This document shows positions 1 to 8,410 of a stretch of 64,000 nucleotides of DNA, one piece after another; the stretch's first letter is position 1; each line of letters starts with the position of its first letter. Below the pieces are notes generated by a model. That model was not told the origin of the DNA. It searched no databases and worked only from the letters and a program-made list of their open reading frames with translations. A program made the position numbers and the translations under genes. This DNA comes from Achromobacter deleyi (GTDB lineage: Bacteria > Pseudomonadota > Gammaproteobacteria > Burkholderiales > Burkholderiaceae_B): contig NZ_CP065997.1 in assembly GCF_016127315.1 (NCBI RefSeq), positions 1,674,001 to 1,738,000 on the forward strand, given 5' to 3'.

Positions 1-293
1 TTTTCCGCGCGGCGCCGCGCTTCATCGCGGCGGTGGCGGTGTTCACGGTGATCGCGTTGGCCCTGGCGTTCGGCCTGGGCGCGTTGTTGTCGTTGTGGTC
101 CGCGGCGCCGGTGCCGACGCTGATCCTGGGCACTACGCCGGGCGGCATCGCGGAGATGGCGATCACCGCCAAGGTGCTGCAGCTGGGCGTGCCGGTGGTG
201 ACCGCATTCCACGTATCGCGCATGGTGTTCGTGGTGATCGTGACGGGTCCGATGTACGCGTTTCTGGCGCGGCGGCAGGCAAATTCCGCGTAG
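1..293 (+). CDS. AbrB-family membrane protein, C-terminal fragment
   Basis: The reading frame is open from the window edge (codons in phase from base 3) to the TAG at 291-293, so only the C-terminus is present. The visible part is hydrophobic: a membrane segment around VFTVIALALAFGLGALLSLW, then the motif TPGGIAEMAITAKVLQLGVP and a final HVSRMVFVVIVTGPMY segment. The TPGG-EMA loop and the HxxR element are typical of the AbrB-duplication inner-membrane family (often misnamed ammonia monooxygenase), whose substrate is not well established. The GTG at 33 is internal and not the start. Identification is by motif recall only. Confidence 0.7.
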   Translation, partial: FRAAPRFIAAVAVFTVIALALAFGLGALLSLWSAAPVPTLILGTTPGGIAEMAITAKVLQLGVPVVTAFHVSRMVFVVIVTGPMYAFLARRQANSA

Positions 294-326
294 CGGTACT
301 GGCGTTCCAGTCAGAAAAATACGACA

Positions 327-356
327 TTGGGGAAAACAACTATATGAGTCTGTAAT
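327..356 (+). promoter_or_regulatory. possible promoter of the cold-shock gene
   Basis: TTGGGG (327-332) and TGTAAT (351-356) are 18 bases apart. The -10 matches the consensus at 5 of 6 positions, the -35 only at its TTG. This would leave a leader of about 165 bases before the ATG at 526, in line with the long thermoresponsive leaders of cspA-type genes. Weak on sequence alone. Confidence 0.35.
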
Positions 357-525
357 GCGGGATGAGTATGCTGGTTCCGCAGTTGATTCAAGCAGCGCGC
401 GGACTTGTTCTGCCGCTTTTGCGGCATGCGAGAACGCAGCAGCAACGCAGGTATCCCTACCGGTCGTTCAGTTCTCACGGCGTCCTTGATTCATTGCATT
501 TCGTTAATTACAGGACGCTAGGAAA

Positions 526-732
526 ATGGCTCAGAAGGGCAAAGTCAAGTGGTTCAACGCTGACAAGGGTTACGGTTTCATTACGCCGGATGCCGGTGGC
601 ACCGACGTTTTCGCACACTTTTCCGCCATCCAGGGCCGCGGCTATCGCAGCCTGAACGAAGGGCAGGAAGTCGAATTCGAAGTCAAGGATGGTCCGAAAG
701 GACCTCAAGCGGCCGAAATTCGCCCGCTCTAA
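526..732 (+). CDS. cspA: cold-shock protein, CspA family
   Basis: A 68-residue single cold-shock domain, the usual length for bacterial Csp. It begins [20 protein letters not shown], with RNP1 (KGYGFIT) at about residues 14-20 and RNP2 (VFAHFS) at about 28-33. Such proteins bind single-stranded RNA and DNA in the cytoplasm, melt secondary structure and may act as RNA chaperones. The start is preceded by AGGAAA directly upstream. The gene is alone, with a long leader and its own terminator at 777-809. The paralogue symbol cannot be decided from sequence; cspA is used for the family. Confidence 0.93.
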   Translation: MAQKGKVKWFNADKGYGFITPDAGGTDVFAHFSAIQGRGYRSLNEGQEVEFEVKDGPKGPQAAEIRPL

Positions 733-776
733 ATCGGGAAATCCCAATTTCCCGTCCGCCAGGCTTGGCCTGGCTA

Positions 777-817
777 CAACGCCCCAGTACCTCGCGGTCT
801 GGGGCGTTGTTTCATTT
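777..817 (+). terminator. rho-independent terminator after the cold-shock gene
   Basis: CAACGCCCCAG (777-787) pairs exactly with CTGGGGCGTTG (799-809) around an 11-base loop, followed by a T-rich tail (TTTCATTT). It marks the left edge of the gene-free origin region. Confidence 0.8.
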
Positions 818-852
818 GCGGCGTGGGTTTCCATGGCCCGTTCTCGCCATGA

Positions 853-870
853 TGTTAGTGATTACTAACA
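853..870. promoter_or_regulatory. perfect 7-bp inverted repeat, unassigned operator
   Basis: TGTTAGT (853-859) and ACTAACA (864-870) are exact reverse complements separated by GATT. The site lies between the cold-shock terminator and the first DnaA box, with no gene starting nearby. The TTAGT-N4-ACTAA core has the shape of a dimeric regulator operator (MarR-like sites look similar). What binds it is unknown. Confidence 0.4.
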
Positions 871-1982
871 TATCCTCGAGCGTTGGATAAGTTTGTGGAT
901 AATTATTTTCGGGCATGTGCATTGCGCTGCGCAGTAATGAAGCACACCGCTTTTGCGCGAGGTAGTTTTGCACAATTTCTGGAAAGATCGATCGACGTGG
1001 AATCGTGATTCACATGTCATCGTTGCGCCCCTTCCTGCCAGGGCGCGCTTCATGAGAAACAGCGTGTTTCCCTAGGAAAACCGGGCGCTTACGGCGTTTT
1101 CTCGCATGCATGGCGGCGCTGAATCCGGTGCGGGCGGGGAAGCATTGATGCTCGTCATGACGCATTTTTGTCCTTTCGCGCCGTGGTTGTTCACAAAGAT
1201 ATCCCCATCCCGGTTATGCACAGAATGACACCTTGGATAGCCAAAAGGTGGGTGCTCAGCCTGTGGATAGAAATGGGGATAGCGAGTCGAAAACCGGGTT
1301 TTCCGGATCGGCCGGCGGCGTGCTGTCGTCGGCTTTTGCATCGGACCGCCTGGCTGTGGATTTCATGTGAAGGCGAATTCTCGCCGGGATTTTCCGCCAA
1401 CGAGTTTTCCACAGTTGGCGGCGAGTTGGCCGTGGGGATGGAAGCGTGTCAGCCGAATGGATGATGGCGCGAAGCTTCCAGGACGGGCAAGATGATTGTC
1501 CGATCAAGCGTCCTGCCACGACTTGTGCACAGCCGCGCGATGCGAACCGGCGGCACGGGATAAATATGTGAATAAGGTGCTGGCTTCCGCTTAAGGCGCG
1601 GTTGGACTTTTGACCGGGTTTGAAGTTCCCCGTGAAGTCGCGGCAATGTCCCACCTGCGCGGCCGGAGCAAAGACAGATTTGTTTTTCCGCGGCGACTTT
1701 GGGATTCGGGTTTTGGCGGCGCTTATCGAATCGATAGCGGCAGCTTATCCACAATCTTTTCCACCGTTTTTTCTCCCTCTTTCTGTATCGTCCCGGGTAT
1801 ACCTGGCGGGCAGATCGCAGACGTTGCAGGCATGGCAATTTCGCGCTTGTGGCCTGCCTTTCCCAGGTAGCGCGTTGTGAATTTGTGCGCTTTCCGCAAT
1901 CTGGGTAATTCCCCCTCGGGTCACCTCGGGCCCGCATTTTCCACTTCTTGCGTCCGTCGCCTCTCCGAGTTATCCCCAAAGT

Positions 1983-1998
1983 TGTTCCACGTGAAACC
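1983..1998. promoter_or_regulatory. parS site 1 (two mismatches)
   Basis: TGTTCCACGTGAAACC against the parS consensus TGTTTCACGTGAAACA. It is a ParB-binding site at the right edge of the DnaA-box region. Confidence 0.75.
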
Positions 1999-2279
1999 CA
2001 GGCCATGGGAGGCGTTCATGGCTGTGGATGGCTTTGTGCATAAAGTGCGAGCGGGCTGGCGTTGCTCTGGCGTTCCGCGTGAACTCGATTTCCATTCACA
2101 CCATTTCCGGGCGATGTACTTGCGGGTCCCGACTTGTGGCTGTTGATCGACGTGATGGATTTTTCATAGGGGCTTAGTGTTTCAGCTGAATGACGGGAGA
2201 TATTCAAGGCGGATAGCTGCGAATGCGATGGTGAAGATTGTGAGATTCAGGGCACGCAAGTTGAATTGAATCGACGTGC

Positions 2280-2295
2280 TGTTTCACGTGGAACA
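2280..2295. promoter_or_regulatory. parS site 2 (one mismatch)
   Basis: TGTTTCACGTGGAACA, one change from the perfect palindrome. Confidence 0.8.
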
Positions 2296-2503
2296 GGAAA
2301 ATGATGATGTTTTGGGGATAGGGGTAGGGTAGGGGTGGTAAAAAGCTTTTTTTCTGCATGAACCCAGGCTCCGCTCCGTTGAGCTACGGGAGTCTCGTTC
2401 CTCCCTTATCGGGCAGGCTTGAGGGGAATCCAGAAGATGAAGTGCTTGCTTCCGTGGCATTTTCAATGCGATGGGTTTCCCGGGATTGATGAGCTTCTCG
2501 CTA

Positions 2504-2519
2504 TGTTTCACGTGAAACA
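2504..2519. promoter_or_regulatory. parS site 3 (perfect)
   Basis: Exact 16-base palindrome TGTTTCACGTGAAACA. Confidence 0.92.
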
Positions 2520-2579
2520 GCTATCGGTGTTCGGTCCGGTAGCTGGTTGGAGCACCGAATCTAAGGTTCAGGTGCGGCA

Positions 2580-2595
2580 TGTTTCACGTGAAACA
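2580..2595. promoter_or_regulatory. parS site 4 (perfect)
   Basis: Exact parS palindrome, 76 bases after site 3. Confidence 0.92.
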
Positions 2596-2687
2596 TCGAA
2601 TCAAAGCACCGGTCTTTTGAGTTGCAGCTTTGTTCGCCAGCTTGCTAGGGGGCATGTATCCTTGGCCGACGGTGCGCTATGAAGCGA

Positions 2688-2703
2688 TGTTTCACGTGAA
2701 ACA
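2688..2703. promoter_or_regulatory. parS site 5 (perfect)
   Basis: Exact parS palindrome, 108 bases after site 4. Confidence 0.92.
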
Positions 2704-2834
2704 TTGGCAGTTATCGAGGGTGAAGTAGGGCAACCGATGAGGGGTGGACTATCGATGCATCGGCAGTTGCCTGACCGGAATCCCCGTACTGGCCGAGTTG
2801 GAAATCCTTCATACGTGGCTCACCCCCCCTCACA

Positions 2835-2850
2835 TGTTTCACGTGAAACA
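2835..2850. promoter_or_regulatory. parS site 6 (perfect)
   Basis: Exact parS palindrome, 147 bases after site 5. Confidence 0.92.
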
Positions 2851-2976
2851 TCAGGCAGTCATGTAGCGAGTGCTAGGGCAGGGGAGACTTCAGGCGACGA
2901 GAGCCTAGTCTCAGCTCAGGCCAGGATGTCTTTGATGAACGGTATTGGACACTGCAACTGGCCCGGCAGTCTGCCA

Positions 2977-2992
2977 TGTTTCACGTGAAACA
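2977..2992. promoter_or_regulatory. parS site 7 (perfect)
   Basis: Exact parS palindrome, 142 bases after site 6. Confidence 0.92.
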
Positions 2993-3019
2993 TCGCCCCG
3001 ACTCACCGTGGGTATCAGG

Positions 3020-3035
3020 TGTTCCACGTGAAACA
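3020..3035. promoter_or_regulatory. parS site 8 (one mismatch)
   Basis: TGTTCCACGTGAAACA, only 43 bases after site 7. Confidence 0.85.
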
Positions 3036-3147
3036 TCACCCGCTAACAGCGGCAGATGCCGACATATTCAAACGCCGATCCACCCTTCCTCGTTGCCAAT
3101 CTGCACACGAGGGCAAGTGTTACTGCCTCCATTGCTGCACCGAACCA

Positions 3148-3163
3148 TGTTTCACGTGAAACA
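3148..3163. promoter_or_regulatory. parS site 9 (perfect), overlapping the mnmG promoter
   Basis: Exact parS palindrome. Its right half covers the likely -35 element of the mnmG promoter (3156-3161), so ParB bound here could hinder or modulate transcription of the mnmG-rsmG-parA operon. Confidence 0.9.
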
Positions 3164-3184
3164 TGCACACCCTGCCTCTATAAT
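3156..3184 (+). promoter_or_regulatory. promoter of mnmG-rsmG-parA
   Basis: A perfect TATAAT (3179-3184) lies 17 bases after GTGAAA (3156-3161, 4 of 6 to TTGACA), 30 bases upstream of the mnmG ATG at 3215. The -35 falls inside parS site 9. Confidence 0.6.
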
Positions 3185-3214
3185 GAGCACCGAACGCTCT
3201 CTTATCTCCCCATC

Positions 3215-5134
3215 ATGGATTATCCCCGCGAATTCGATGTCATCGTCGTCGGTGGCGGCCACGCCGGTACCGAAGCGGCGCTGGCTGCGGCACGTACTGG
3301 TGCCCAGACGCTGCTGCTGACTCACAACATCGAGACCCTAGGCCAAATGTCCTGCAATCCCTCCATCGGCGGGATTGGCAAGGGCCATCTCGTCAAAGAA
3401 GTCGATGCCCTTGGCGGTGCCATGGCACTGGCGACGGACGAGGCGGGGATTCAGTTTCGTATCCTGAACGGCTCCAAGGGCCCGGCCGTGCGCGCTACCC
3501 GCGCGCAGGCGGACCGGGTGCTGTACCGCAAGGCCATCCGTGGCCGCCTGGAGAACCAGCCCAACCTCTGGTTGTTCCAGCAGGCGGTGGAGGATCTGAT
3601 GGTGGAGGGCGACCGCGTGGTCGGCGCCGTTACCCAGGTCGGCCTGAAGTTCCGGGCGAAAACGGTGGTCCTGACCGCCGGCACGTTCCTGAACGGCCTG
3701 ATCCACGTGGGACTGCAGAACTATTCCGGCGGCCGTGCCGGCGATCCCCCGGCCATTTCGCTGGGGCAGCGCCTCAAGGAACTGCAGTTGCCGCAAGGTC
3801 GTCTGAAGACCGGCACGCCGCCGCGCATCGACGGCCGCAGCATCAACTACAGCATCCTGGAAGAGCAGCCGGGCGACCTGGATCCGATTCCGGTGTTCTC
3901 GTACATGGGCAACGTGGCCATGCACCCGCGGCAGCTGCCGTGCTGGATCACGCACACCAACGCCCACACCCACGACATCATCCGCGGCGGCCTGGACCGC
4001 TCGCCGATGTACAGCGGCGTCATCGAGGGTGTTGGCCCGCGCTACTGCCCGTCGATCGAAGACAAGATCCATCGCTTCGCCGACAAGGAATCGCACCAGG
4101 TCTTCCTGGAGCCCGAAGGGCTGGACACGCACGAGGTCTATCCGAACGGCGTTTCCACCAGCCTGCCTTTCGATGTGCAGCTGGACCTGATCCATTCCTT
4201 GCCCGGCCTGGAGAACGCGCACATCCTGCGCCCCGGCTACGCCATCGAATACGACTACTTCGATCCACGTGGATTGAAGAGCACGCTGGAAACCAAGGCG
4301 ATCTCCGGTCTGTACTTCGCCGGCCAGATCAACGGCACCACCGGCTACGAAGAAGCCGCGGCCCAAGGCCTGCTGGCCGGAGTCAACGCCGCCCTGTCGT
4401 CGCTCGGCCGCGACCCCTGGACGCCGCGGCGCGACGAGGCCTACCTCGGTGTGCTGGTGGACGACCTCGTCACCCGCGGCGTGACCGAGCCGTACCGCAT
4501 GTTCACCTCGCGCGCCGAATACCGCCTGAGCCTGCGCGAAGACAACGCCGACCTGCGCCTCACCGAGATCGGCCGCCAGCTCGGCATCGTCGACGACGCC
4601 CGCTGGGATGCCTTCAACCGCAAGCGCGACGCCGTCGCGGCCGAGGTCGAGCGCCTGAAATCGTCGTGGGTCAATCCGCGCGTGCTGCCGCTGGAAGTGG
4701 CCGAACCGCTGCTGGGCAAGGCGATCGAACGTGAGTACTCACTTGCAGACCTGCTGAAACGGCCCAATGTTTCCTATGAAGCGCTGATGGCCGCCCGCAA
4801 CACCGACGGCACGCTGCTGGCCGGTCCGGGCGTGGTCGAGGACGAAGTCCTGGCCGAACAGGTCGAGATCCAGGTCAAGTACGCCGGCTACATCGCCCGC
4901 CAGCAAGACGAAGTACAGAAACAGATCGCGCACGAACAGCAGCCGATTCCGGCCGACGTCGACTACGACGCCGTGACCAGCCTGTCGTTCGAAGTGCGCC
5001 AGAAACTCAAGACGCATCGCCCCGAGACCATCGGCCAGGCCGCCCGTATTTCTGGCGTGACGCCGGCGGCGATCTCGCTGCTCCTGATCCACCTGAAGCG
5101 CCTGCACTACGGCTCGCGCAAGCAAGCCGCATGA
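3215..5134 (+). CDS. mnmG: tRNA uridine-5-carboxymethylaminomethyl modification enzyme MnmG (GidA)
   Basis: FAD-dependent partner of MnmE. It installs the (carboxymethyl)aminomethyl group at C5 of the wobble uridine of several tRNAs in the cytoplasm. 639 residues, normal for the family. The N-terminal dinucleotide-binding motif VVGGGHAG lies at about residues 10-17 and the family signature [20 protein letters not shown] at about 46-65; the C-terminal helical domain is complete. I chose ATG 3215 because it gives the classic [15 protein letters not shown] start and lies just after a good promoter; the in-frame ATG at 3056 would translate a parS site. mnmG beside oriC and before rsmG is the standard arrangement. 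The rsmG start overlaps its stop (ATGA). Confidence 0.97.
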   Translation: MDYPREFDVIVVGGGHAGTEAALAAARTGAQTLLLTHNIETLGQMSCNPSIGGIGKGHLVKEVDALGGAMALATDEAGIQFRILNGSKGPAVRATRAQADRVLYRKAIRGRLENQPNLWLFQQAVEDLMVEGDRVVGAVTQVGLKFRAKTVVLTAGTFLNGLIHVGLQNYSGGRAGDPPAISLGQRLKELQLPQGRLKTGTPPRIDGRSINYSILEEQPGDLDPIPVFSYMGNVAMHPRQLPCWITHTNAHTHDIIRGGLDRSPMYSGVIEGVGPRYCPSIEDKIHRFADKESHQVFLEPEGLDTHEVYPNGVSTSLPFDVQLDLIHSLPGLENAHILRPGYAIEYDYFDPRGLKSTLETKAISGLYFAGQINGTTGYEEAAAQGLLAGVNAALSSLGRDPWTPRRDEAYLGVLVDDLVTRGVTEPYRMFTSRAEYRLSLREDNADLRLTEIGRQLGIVDDARWDAFNRKRDAVAAEVERLKSSWVNPRVLPLEVAEPLLGKAIEREYSLADLLKRPNVSYEALMAARNTDGTLLAGPGVVEDEVLAEQVEIQVKYAGYIARQQDEVQKQIAHEQQPIPADVDYDAVTSLSFEVRQKLKTHRPETIGQAARISGVTPAAISLLLIHLKRLHYGSRKQAA

Positions 5135-5820
5135 GCGCCCATCCCCAACCGGCCGGCGCGGACATGGCCGGCCGCCTCTCGCATGCCTTCGAGCAACTCG
5201 GACTGCAGGCGGATGCCGCCGCGGCCGCCAAGCTGCTCGACTACCTGGCGCAGATGCAGCGCTGGAACCGGACCTACAACCTGACCGCCATCCGCGATCC
5301 GCAACAGATGCTGGTGCAGCATCTGTTCGACAGCCTGGCCGCCGTGGGACCGTTCAGCGAAGCGCTGGGCGCGCCCGGCACGCCGGCCAAGGTCTACGAC
5401 GTCGGCTCCGGCGGCGGACTGCCTGGCGTCGTCCTGGCGGTCATGCGGCCCGAGTGGTCGGTGACCTGCATCGACGCCGTTGAAAAGAAAACCGCATTCG
5501 TCCGGCAGATGAGCGGCGCGCTGGCGCTGCCCAACCTGCAGGCGCGCCACGCGCGCATCGAAACACTGGAACCCGCCGGCTGCAACATTGTGACGTCGCG
5601 CGCATTCGCCTCCTTGGAGGATTTTGCGATGCTCGCGGGCAGACATGTGGACAACGGTGGTACCCTCGTCGCCATGAAGGGCAAGGTCCCGGATGATGAA
5701 ATCCAGGCGCTGCATGCGCGTGGGGAATGGCAAGTCGACCATATTCAGCCGCTCCGTGTGCCGGAGCTGCAAGCAGAACGCTGCCTGATCTGGATGCGCC
5801 GCAGTCAAGGAACCCTATGA
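5131..5820 (+). CDS. rsmG: 16S rRNA (guanine-527-N7)-methyltransferase RsmG (GidB)
   Basis: Methylates N7 of G527 in 16S rRNA with S-adenosylmethionine; loss of the enzyme gives low-level streptomycin resistance in other bacteria. 229 residues, slightly longer than E. coli RsmG. The class-I methyltransferase SAM motif is [14 protein letters not shown] (about residues 90-103), preceded by the family stretch [11 protein letters not shown]. The start overlaps the mnmG stop by four bases, and its own stop overlaps the parA start the same way, so the three genes look translationally coupled. An internal ATG at 5164 (residue 12) is an alternative start. Confidence 0.95.
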   Translation: MSAHPQPAGADMAGRLSHAFEQLGLQADAAAAAKLLDYLAQMQRWNRTYNLTAIRDPQQMLVQHLFDSLAAVGPFSEALGAPGTPAKVYDVGSGGGLPGVVLAVMRPEWSVTCIDAVEKKTAFVRQMSGALALPNLQARHARIETLEPAGCNIVTSRAFASLEDFAMLAGRHVDNGGTLVAMKGKVPDDEIQALHARGEWQVDHIQPLRVPELQAERCLIWMRRSQGTL

Positions 5821-6617
5821 AGAACTTACCCCCCAGCTCGACCGCCCGCGTTTTCTGCATCGCCAACCAGAAGGGCGGTGTCGGCAAGACGACCACCGCC
5901 ATCAATCTGGCGGCCGGGCTGGCCACGCACAAGCAACGCGTGCTGCTGGTGGACCTGGACCCGCAAGGCAACGCCACCATGGGCAGCGGCATCGACAAGA
6001 ATTCGCTCGAGTCGAATCTGTACCAGGTGCTGATCGGCGAAGCCACCATCGAGCAGGCGCGCGTGCGCTCCGAGTCGGGCGGCTACGACGTGCTGCCCGC
6101 CAACCGCGAACTGTCCGGCGCCGAGATCGACCTGGTGCAGATGGATGAACGCGAGCGCCAGCTCAAGGCCGCCCTCGACACGGTCGGCAGCCAGTACGAC
6201 TTCGTGCTGATCGATTGCCCGCCGACGCTGTCGCTGCTGACGCTGAACGGCCTGGCCGCGGCGCATGGCGTCATCATTCCGATGCAGTGCGAGTACTTCG
6301 CGCTCGAAGGCTTGTCCGACCTGGTCAACACGATCAAGCGCGTGCACCGCAATATCAACGACGACCTGCGCGTCATCGGTCTGCTGCGCGTGATGTTCGA
6401 TCCGCGCATGACCCTGCAGCAGCAGGTGTCGGCGCAGCTCGAATCGCACTTCGGCGACAAGGTCTTCAAGACCGTGGTGCCGCGCAACGTGCGCCTGGCC
6501 GAAGCGCCCAGCTACGGCATGCCCGGCGTGGTGTACGACCGTGCCTCGCGTGGCGCGCAGGCGTACATCTCTTTTGGCGCCGAAATGATCGAGCGCGTTC
6601 GCGAACTCAACAAGTAA
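5817..6617 (+). CDS. parA: chromosome partitioning ATPase ParA
   Basis: Walker-type ATPase that forms nucleoid-bound dimers and moves ParB-parS complexes, segregating the origin. 266 residues. The deviant Walker A is KGGVGKTT at residues 19-26, with both lysines present; Walker A' is LLVDLDPQGN and Walker B is VLIDCPPTLSLL. There is almost no extension before the P-loop, as in chromosomal ParA/Soj rather than plasmid type Ia. ATG 5817 overlaps the rsmG stop. A GNAT gene, not parB, follows 10 bases later, which is unusual. Confidence 0.96.
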   Translation: MKNLPPSSTARVFCIANQKGGVGKTTTAINLAAGLATHKQRVLLVDLDPQGNATMGSGIDKNSLESNLYQVLIGEATIEQARVRSESGGYDVLPANRELSGAEIDLVQMDERERQLKAALDTVGSQYDFVLIDCPPTLSLLTLNGLAAAHGVIIPMQCEYFALEGLSDLVNTIKRVHRNINDDLRVIGLLRVMFDPRMTLQQQVSAQLESHFGDKVFKTVVPRNVRLAEAPSYGMPGVVYDRASRGAQAYISFGAEMIERVRELNK

Positions 6618-6626
6618 GCCGCCCGC

Positions 6627-7448
6627 ATGTCCGCCGTCACGCGCCTGTCCCCGGACTCCCCCCATACCCGCACGCCGCCCGTCGACGTGCGGGACGGGCT
6701 GCGCGTGCGGCTGGAAGAGGCCGCGCTCAATGCCACCGCGGTGCGCGCGCAGGTGCTCTACGACGGCTGGCTGGTGCGTTTCGCGCCGTCGTCCGCCAAA
6801 CGGGTACGCAGCATCAATGTGCTGGGGTTATCCACACGTCCGCTCGATGAGCGGCTGGCGTATTGTTCAACGTTGTACGCGCGCCATGGCTTGCCCATGG
6901 TGCTGCGCCTGACCTCCATCGGCCCCGATTTCGCCCTGGATGCCGAACTGGCGTCGCGGGGCTACCTCCTCACCGAAGAGACCCGAGTCATGAGCATGCC
7001 GCTCGCTCCCAGGCTGGCCGCCCGGGGCGATCTGCTTTTCAGGACAGTGGACGCTGCCCGCTTCGCGGCGGCGGTCGGACGCATGCGCGATTCCCGGCCC
7101 GAGCATGTCGCCGAGCATCAGTCGCGCCTGGAGGGACTGGCTGTGGATATCTCGCCGGTGCTGGCGTTCGACGCCGCCGGCGAATGCGTGGCGGGCGGCA
7201 TGGCCGTGCGGGATGGCGATCTCGCGGGGCTGTTCGATATCGTGACGGACCCCGCGCAGCGGCGCAAGGGCCATGCCGCGATGTTGGTCGAGCATCTGCT
7301 GGCCGTGTGCGTCGAAGACGGCGCCACCACGGCCTATCTGCAGGTGGAGCCGCAAAACACCGCCGCGCGCGCTTTGTATGGCCGCTACGGTTTCAAAGAC
7401 TGTTATGCGTATTGGTACCGCCTGCCCGCCGAGCAGGCGGCCGCCTGA
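6627..7448 (+). CDS. GNAT-family N-acetyltransferase between parA and parB
   Basis: 273 residues. The C-terminal half is a GNAT domain: FDIVTDPAQRRKGHAAMLV (about 200-218) is the acetyl-CoA-binding motif A with the RxxGxA loop, and VEPQNTAARALYGRYGF near the end is motif B. The N-terminal half (about 30-125) resembles the second, degenerate GNAT repeat of tandem acetyltransferases. The substrate (amine, peptide or protein lysine) cannot be told. It begins 10 bases after parA and ends 44 bases before parB, so it is probably cotranscribed with the partition genes. A perfect DnaA-box sequence, TTATCCACA, lies inside the gene at 6828-6836. Confidence 0.85.
   Translation: MSAVTRLSPDSPHTRTPPVDVRDGLRVRLEEAALNATAVRAQVLYDGWLVRFAPSSAKRVRSINVLGLSTRPLDERLAYCSTLYARHGLPMVLRLTSIGPDFALDAELASRGYLLTEETRVMSMPLAPRLAARGDLLFRTVDAARFAAAVGRMRDSRPEHVAEHQSRLEGLAVDISPVLAFDAAGECVAGGMAVRDGDLAGLFDIVTDPAQRRKGHAAMLVEHLLAVCVEDGATTAYLQVEPQNTAARALYGRYGFKDCYAYWYRLPAEQAAA
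6828..6836 (+). promoter_or_regulatory. DnaA box within the GNAT gene
   Basis: Exact TTATCCACA, read in frame through a Gly-Leu-Ser-Thr stretch. A single box within a gene may be chance; it is recorded because of its place between parA and parB. Confidence 0.4.
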
Positions 7449-7492
7449 GCTCCGCTCGGGATACCAAAAACAGAAGGAAAGAGGATTTAACT

Positions 7493-8410
7493 ATGGCCAC
7501 CAAGAAACCCAAGGGATTGGGTCGCGGACTTGACGCTTTGCTGGGCGCCGACGCGCCCGCTATCGACAATATCGGCAAGGCTCCGGCCAAGCCCGAGGGT
7601 CTGCCGTCCACCTTGCCTGTTTCGAAGATGCGGGCCGGCAAGTATCAGCCGCGCACCCGCATGGACGAGGGCGCGTTGGGCGAGCTGGCCGAGTCGATTC
7701 GCACACAAGGCATCATGCAACCCATTCTTGTGCGCGCGCTGGGCGATACGCCCGGCCATTACGAAATCATCGCGGGCGAACGCCGTTTCCGCGCCGCGCA
7801 ACTGGCCGGCCTGAAGGAAGTGCCGGTGCTGGTGCGCGAAGTCGCCGACGAAAACGCGGCCGTCATGGCGCTGATCGAGAACATCCAGCGCGAAGACCTG
7901 AACCCGCTGGAAGAGGCGCATGGCGTGCGCCGCCTGCTGGACGAATTCGGCCTGACCCACGAGCAAGCCGCCCAGGCCATCGGCCGCTCGCGCTCGGCCA
8001 CCAGCAACCTGCTGCGCCTGTTGAACCTGGCTTCCGCGGTGCAGACCATGCTGCTGGCCGGCGACGTCGACATGGGCCATGCGCGCGCGCTGCTGGCGGT
8101 GGACGCCGCCACGCAGATCCAGCTGGCCAACCAGATCATCGCGCGCCGCCTGTCGGTGCGCGAAGCCGAAAAGCTGGTCGCCAAGACTGCCAAGGAAGCC
8201 GAGAGCGCCGCCTCGCCCAAGAAGAAGGCCAACGGCGTCTCGCGCGACCTGACGCGCCTGGAAGAGGCGCTGTCCGACCATCTGGGCACGCGCGTGGCGC
8301 TGAAGGTCGGCGCCAAGGAAAAGGGCCAGATCGTCATCGACTTCCACGGCTGGGAACACCTGAATTCGCTGCTTGAACGGCAAGGCCTGTCGGGAGTGGT
8401 CGATGCCTGA
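7493..8410 (+). CDS. parB: chromosome partitioning protein ParB
   Basis: parS-binding CTPase clamp that loads on the nine parS sites upstream, spreads, and recruits ParA and SMC. 305 residues. The order is: N-terminal lysine-rich ParA-interacting tail (KKPKGLGRGLDALLG), ParB/Srx domain with the CTP motif GERRFRA at about residues 95-101, helix-turn-helix EQAAQAIGRSRSATSNLLRLL (about 160-180), and a C-terminal dimerisation domain ending HLNSLLERQGLSGVVDA. ATG 7493 follows the AGGAAAGAGG ribosome-binding region. The asparaginase start overlaps its last eight bases. Confidence 0.97.
   Translation: MATKKPKGLGRGLDALLGADAPAIDNIGKAPAKPEGLPSTLPVSKMRAGKYQPRTRMDEGALGELAESIRTQGIMQPILVRALGDTPGHYEIIAGERRFRAAQLAGLKEVPVLVREVADENAAVMALIENIQREDLNPLEEAHGVRRLLDEFGLTHEQAAQAIGRSRSATSNLLRLLNLASAVQTMLLAGDVDMGHARALLAVDAATQIQLANQIIARRLSVREAEKLVAKTAKEAESAASPKKKANGVSRDLTRLEEALSDHLGTRVALKVGAKEKGQIVIDFHGWEHLNSLLERQGLSGVVDA

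Larger units (their letters stand above)
853..2043. other. chromosomal replication origin (oriC), DnaA-box region
   Basis: This stretch has no credible gene and lower GC than its surroundings. It carries exact TTATNCACA DnaA boxes at 894-902 (minus), 1214-1222 (plus), 1567-1575 (minus), 1745-1753 (plus) and 2035-2043 (minus), and a TTTTCCACA box at 1405-1413 (plus). One-mismatch boxes occur at 1187-1195, 1262-1270 (minus), 1523-1531 and 1970-1978. AT-rich candidates for unwinding flank the first box (855-910). The neighbourhood (mnmG, rsmG, parA, parB and parS sites) is that of many bacterial origins. dnaA itself is not in the window. Exact limits cannot be set by eye. Confidence 0.8.

Noticed and set aside
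2072..2085. Tenth, degenerate parS-like palindrome (GTTCCGCGTGAAC)
   Set aside because: The centre is changed and at least three positions differ from consensus, so it is too weak to count.
865..2988. Many open frames of 60-185 codons on both strands in the origin region
   Set aside because: They overlap one another, lack ribosome-binding sites and family motifs, and run through DnaA boxes and parS sites. The high-GC background makes such frames common.
3056..3214. N-terminal extension of mnmG from an upstream ATG
   Set aside because: It would translate parS site 9 and place the start upstream of the promoter; MnmG homologues start at the ATG at 3215.
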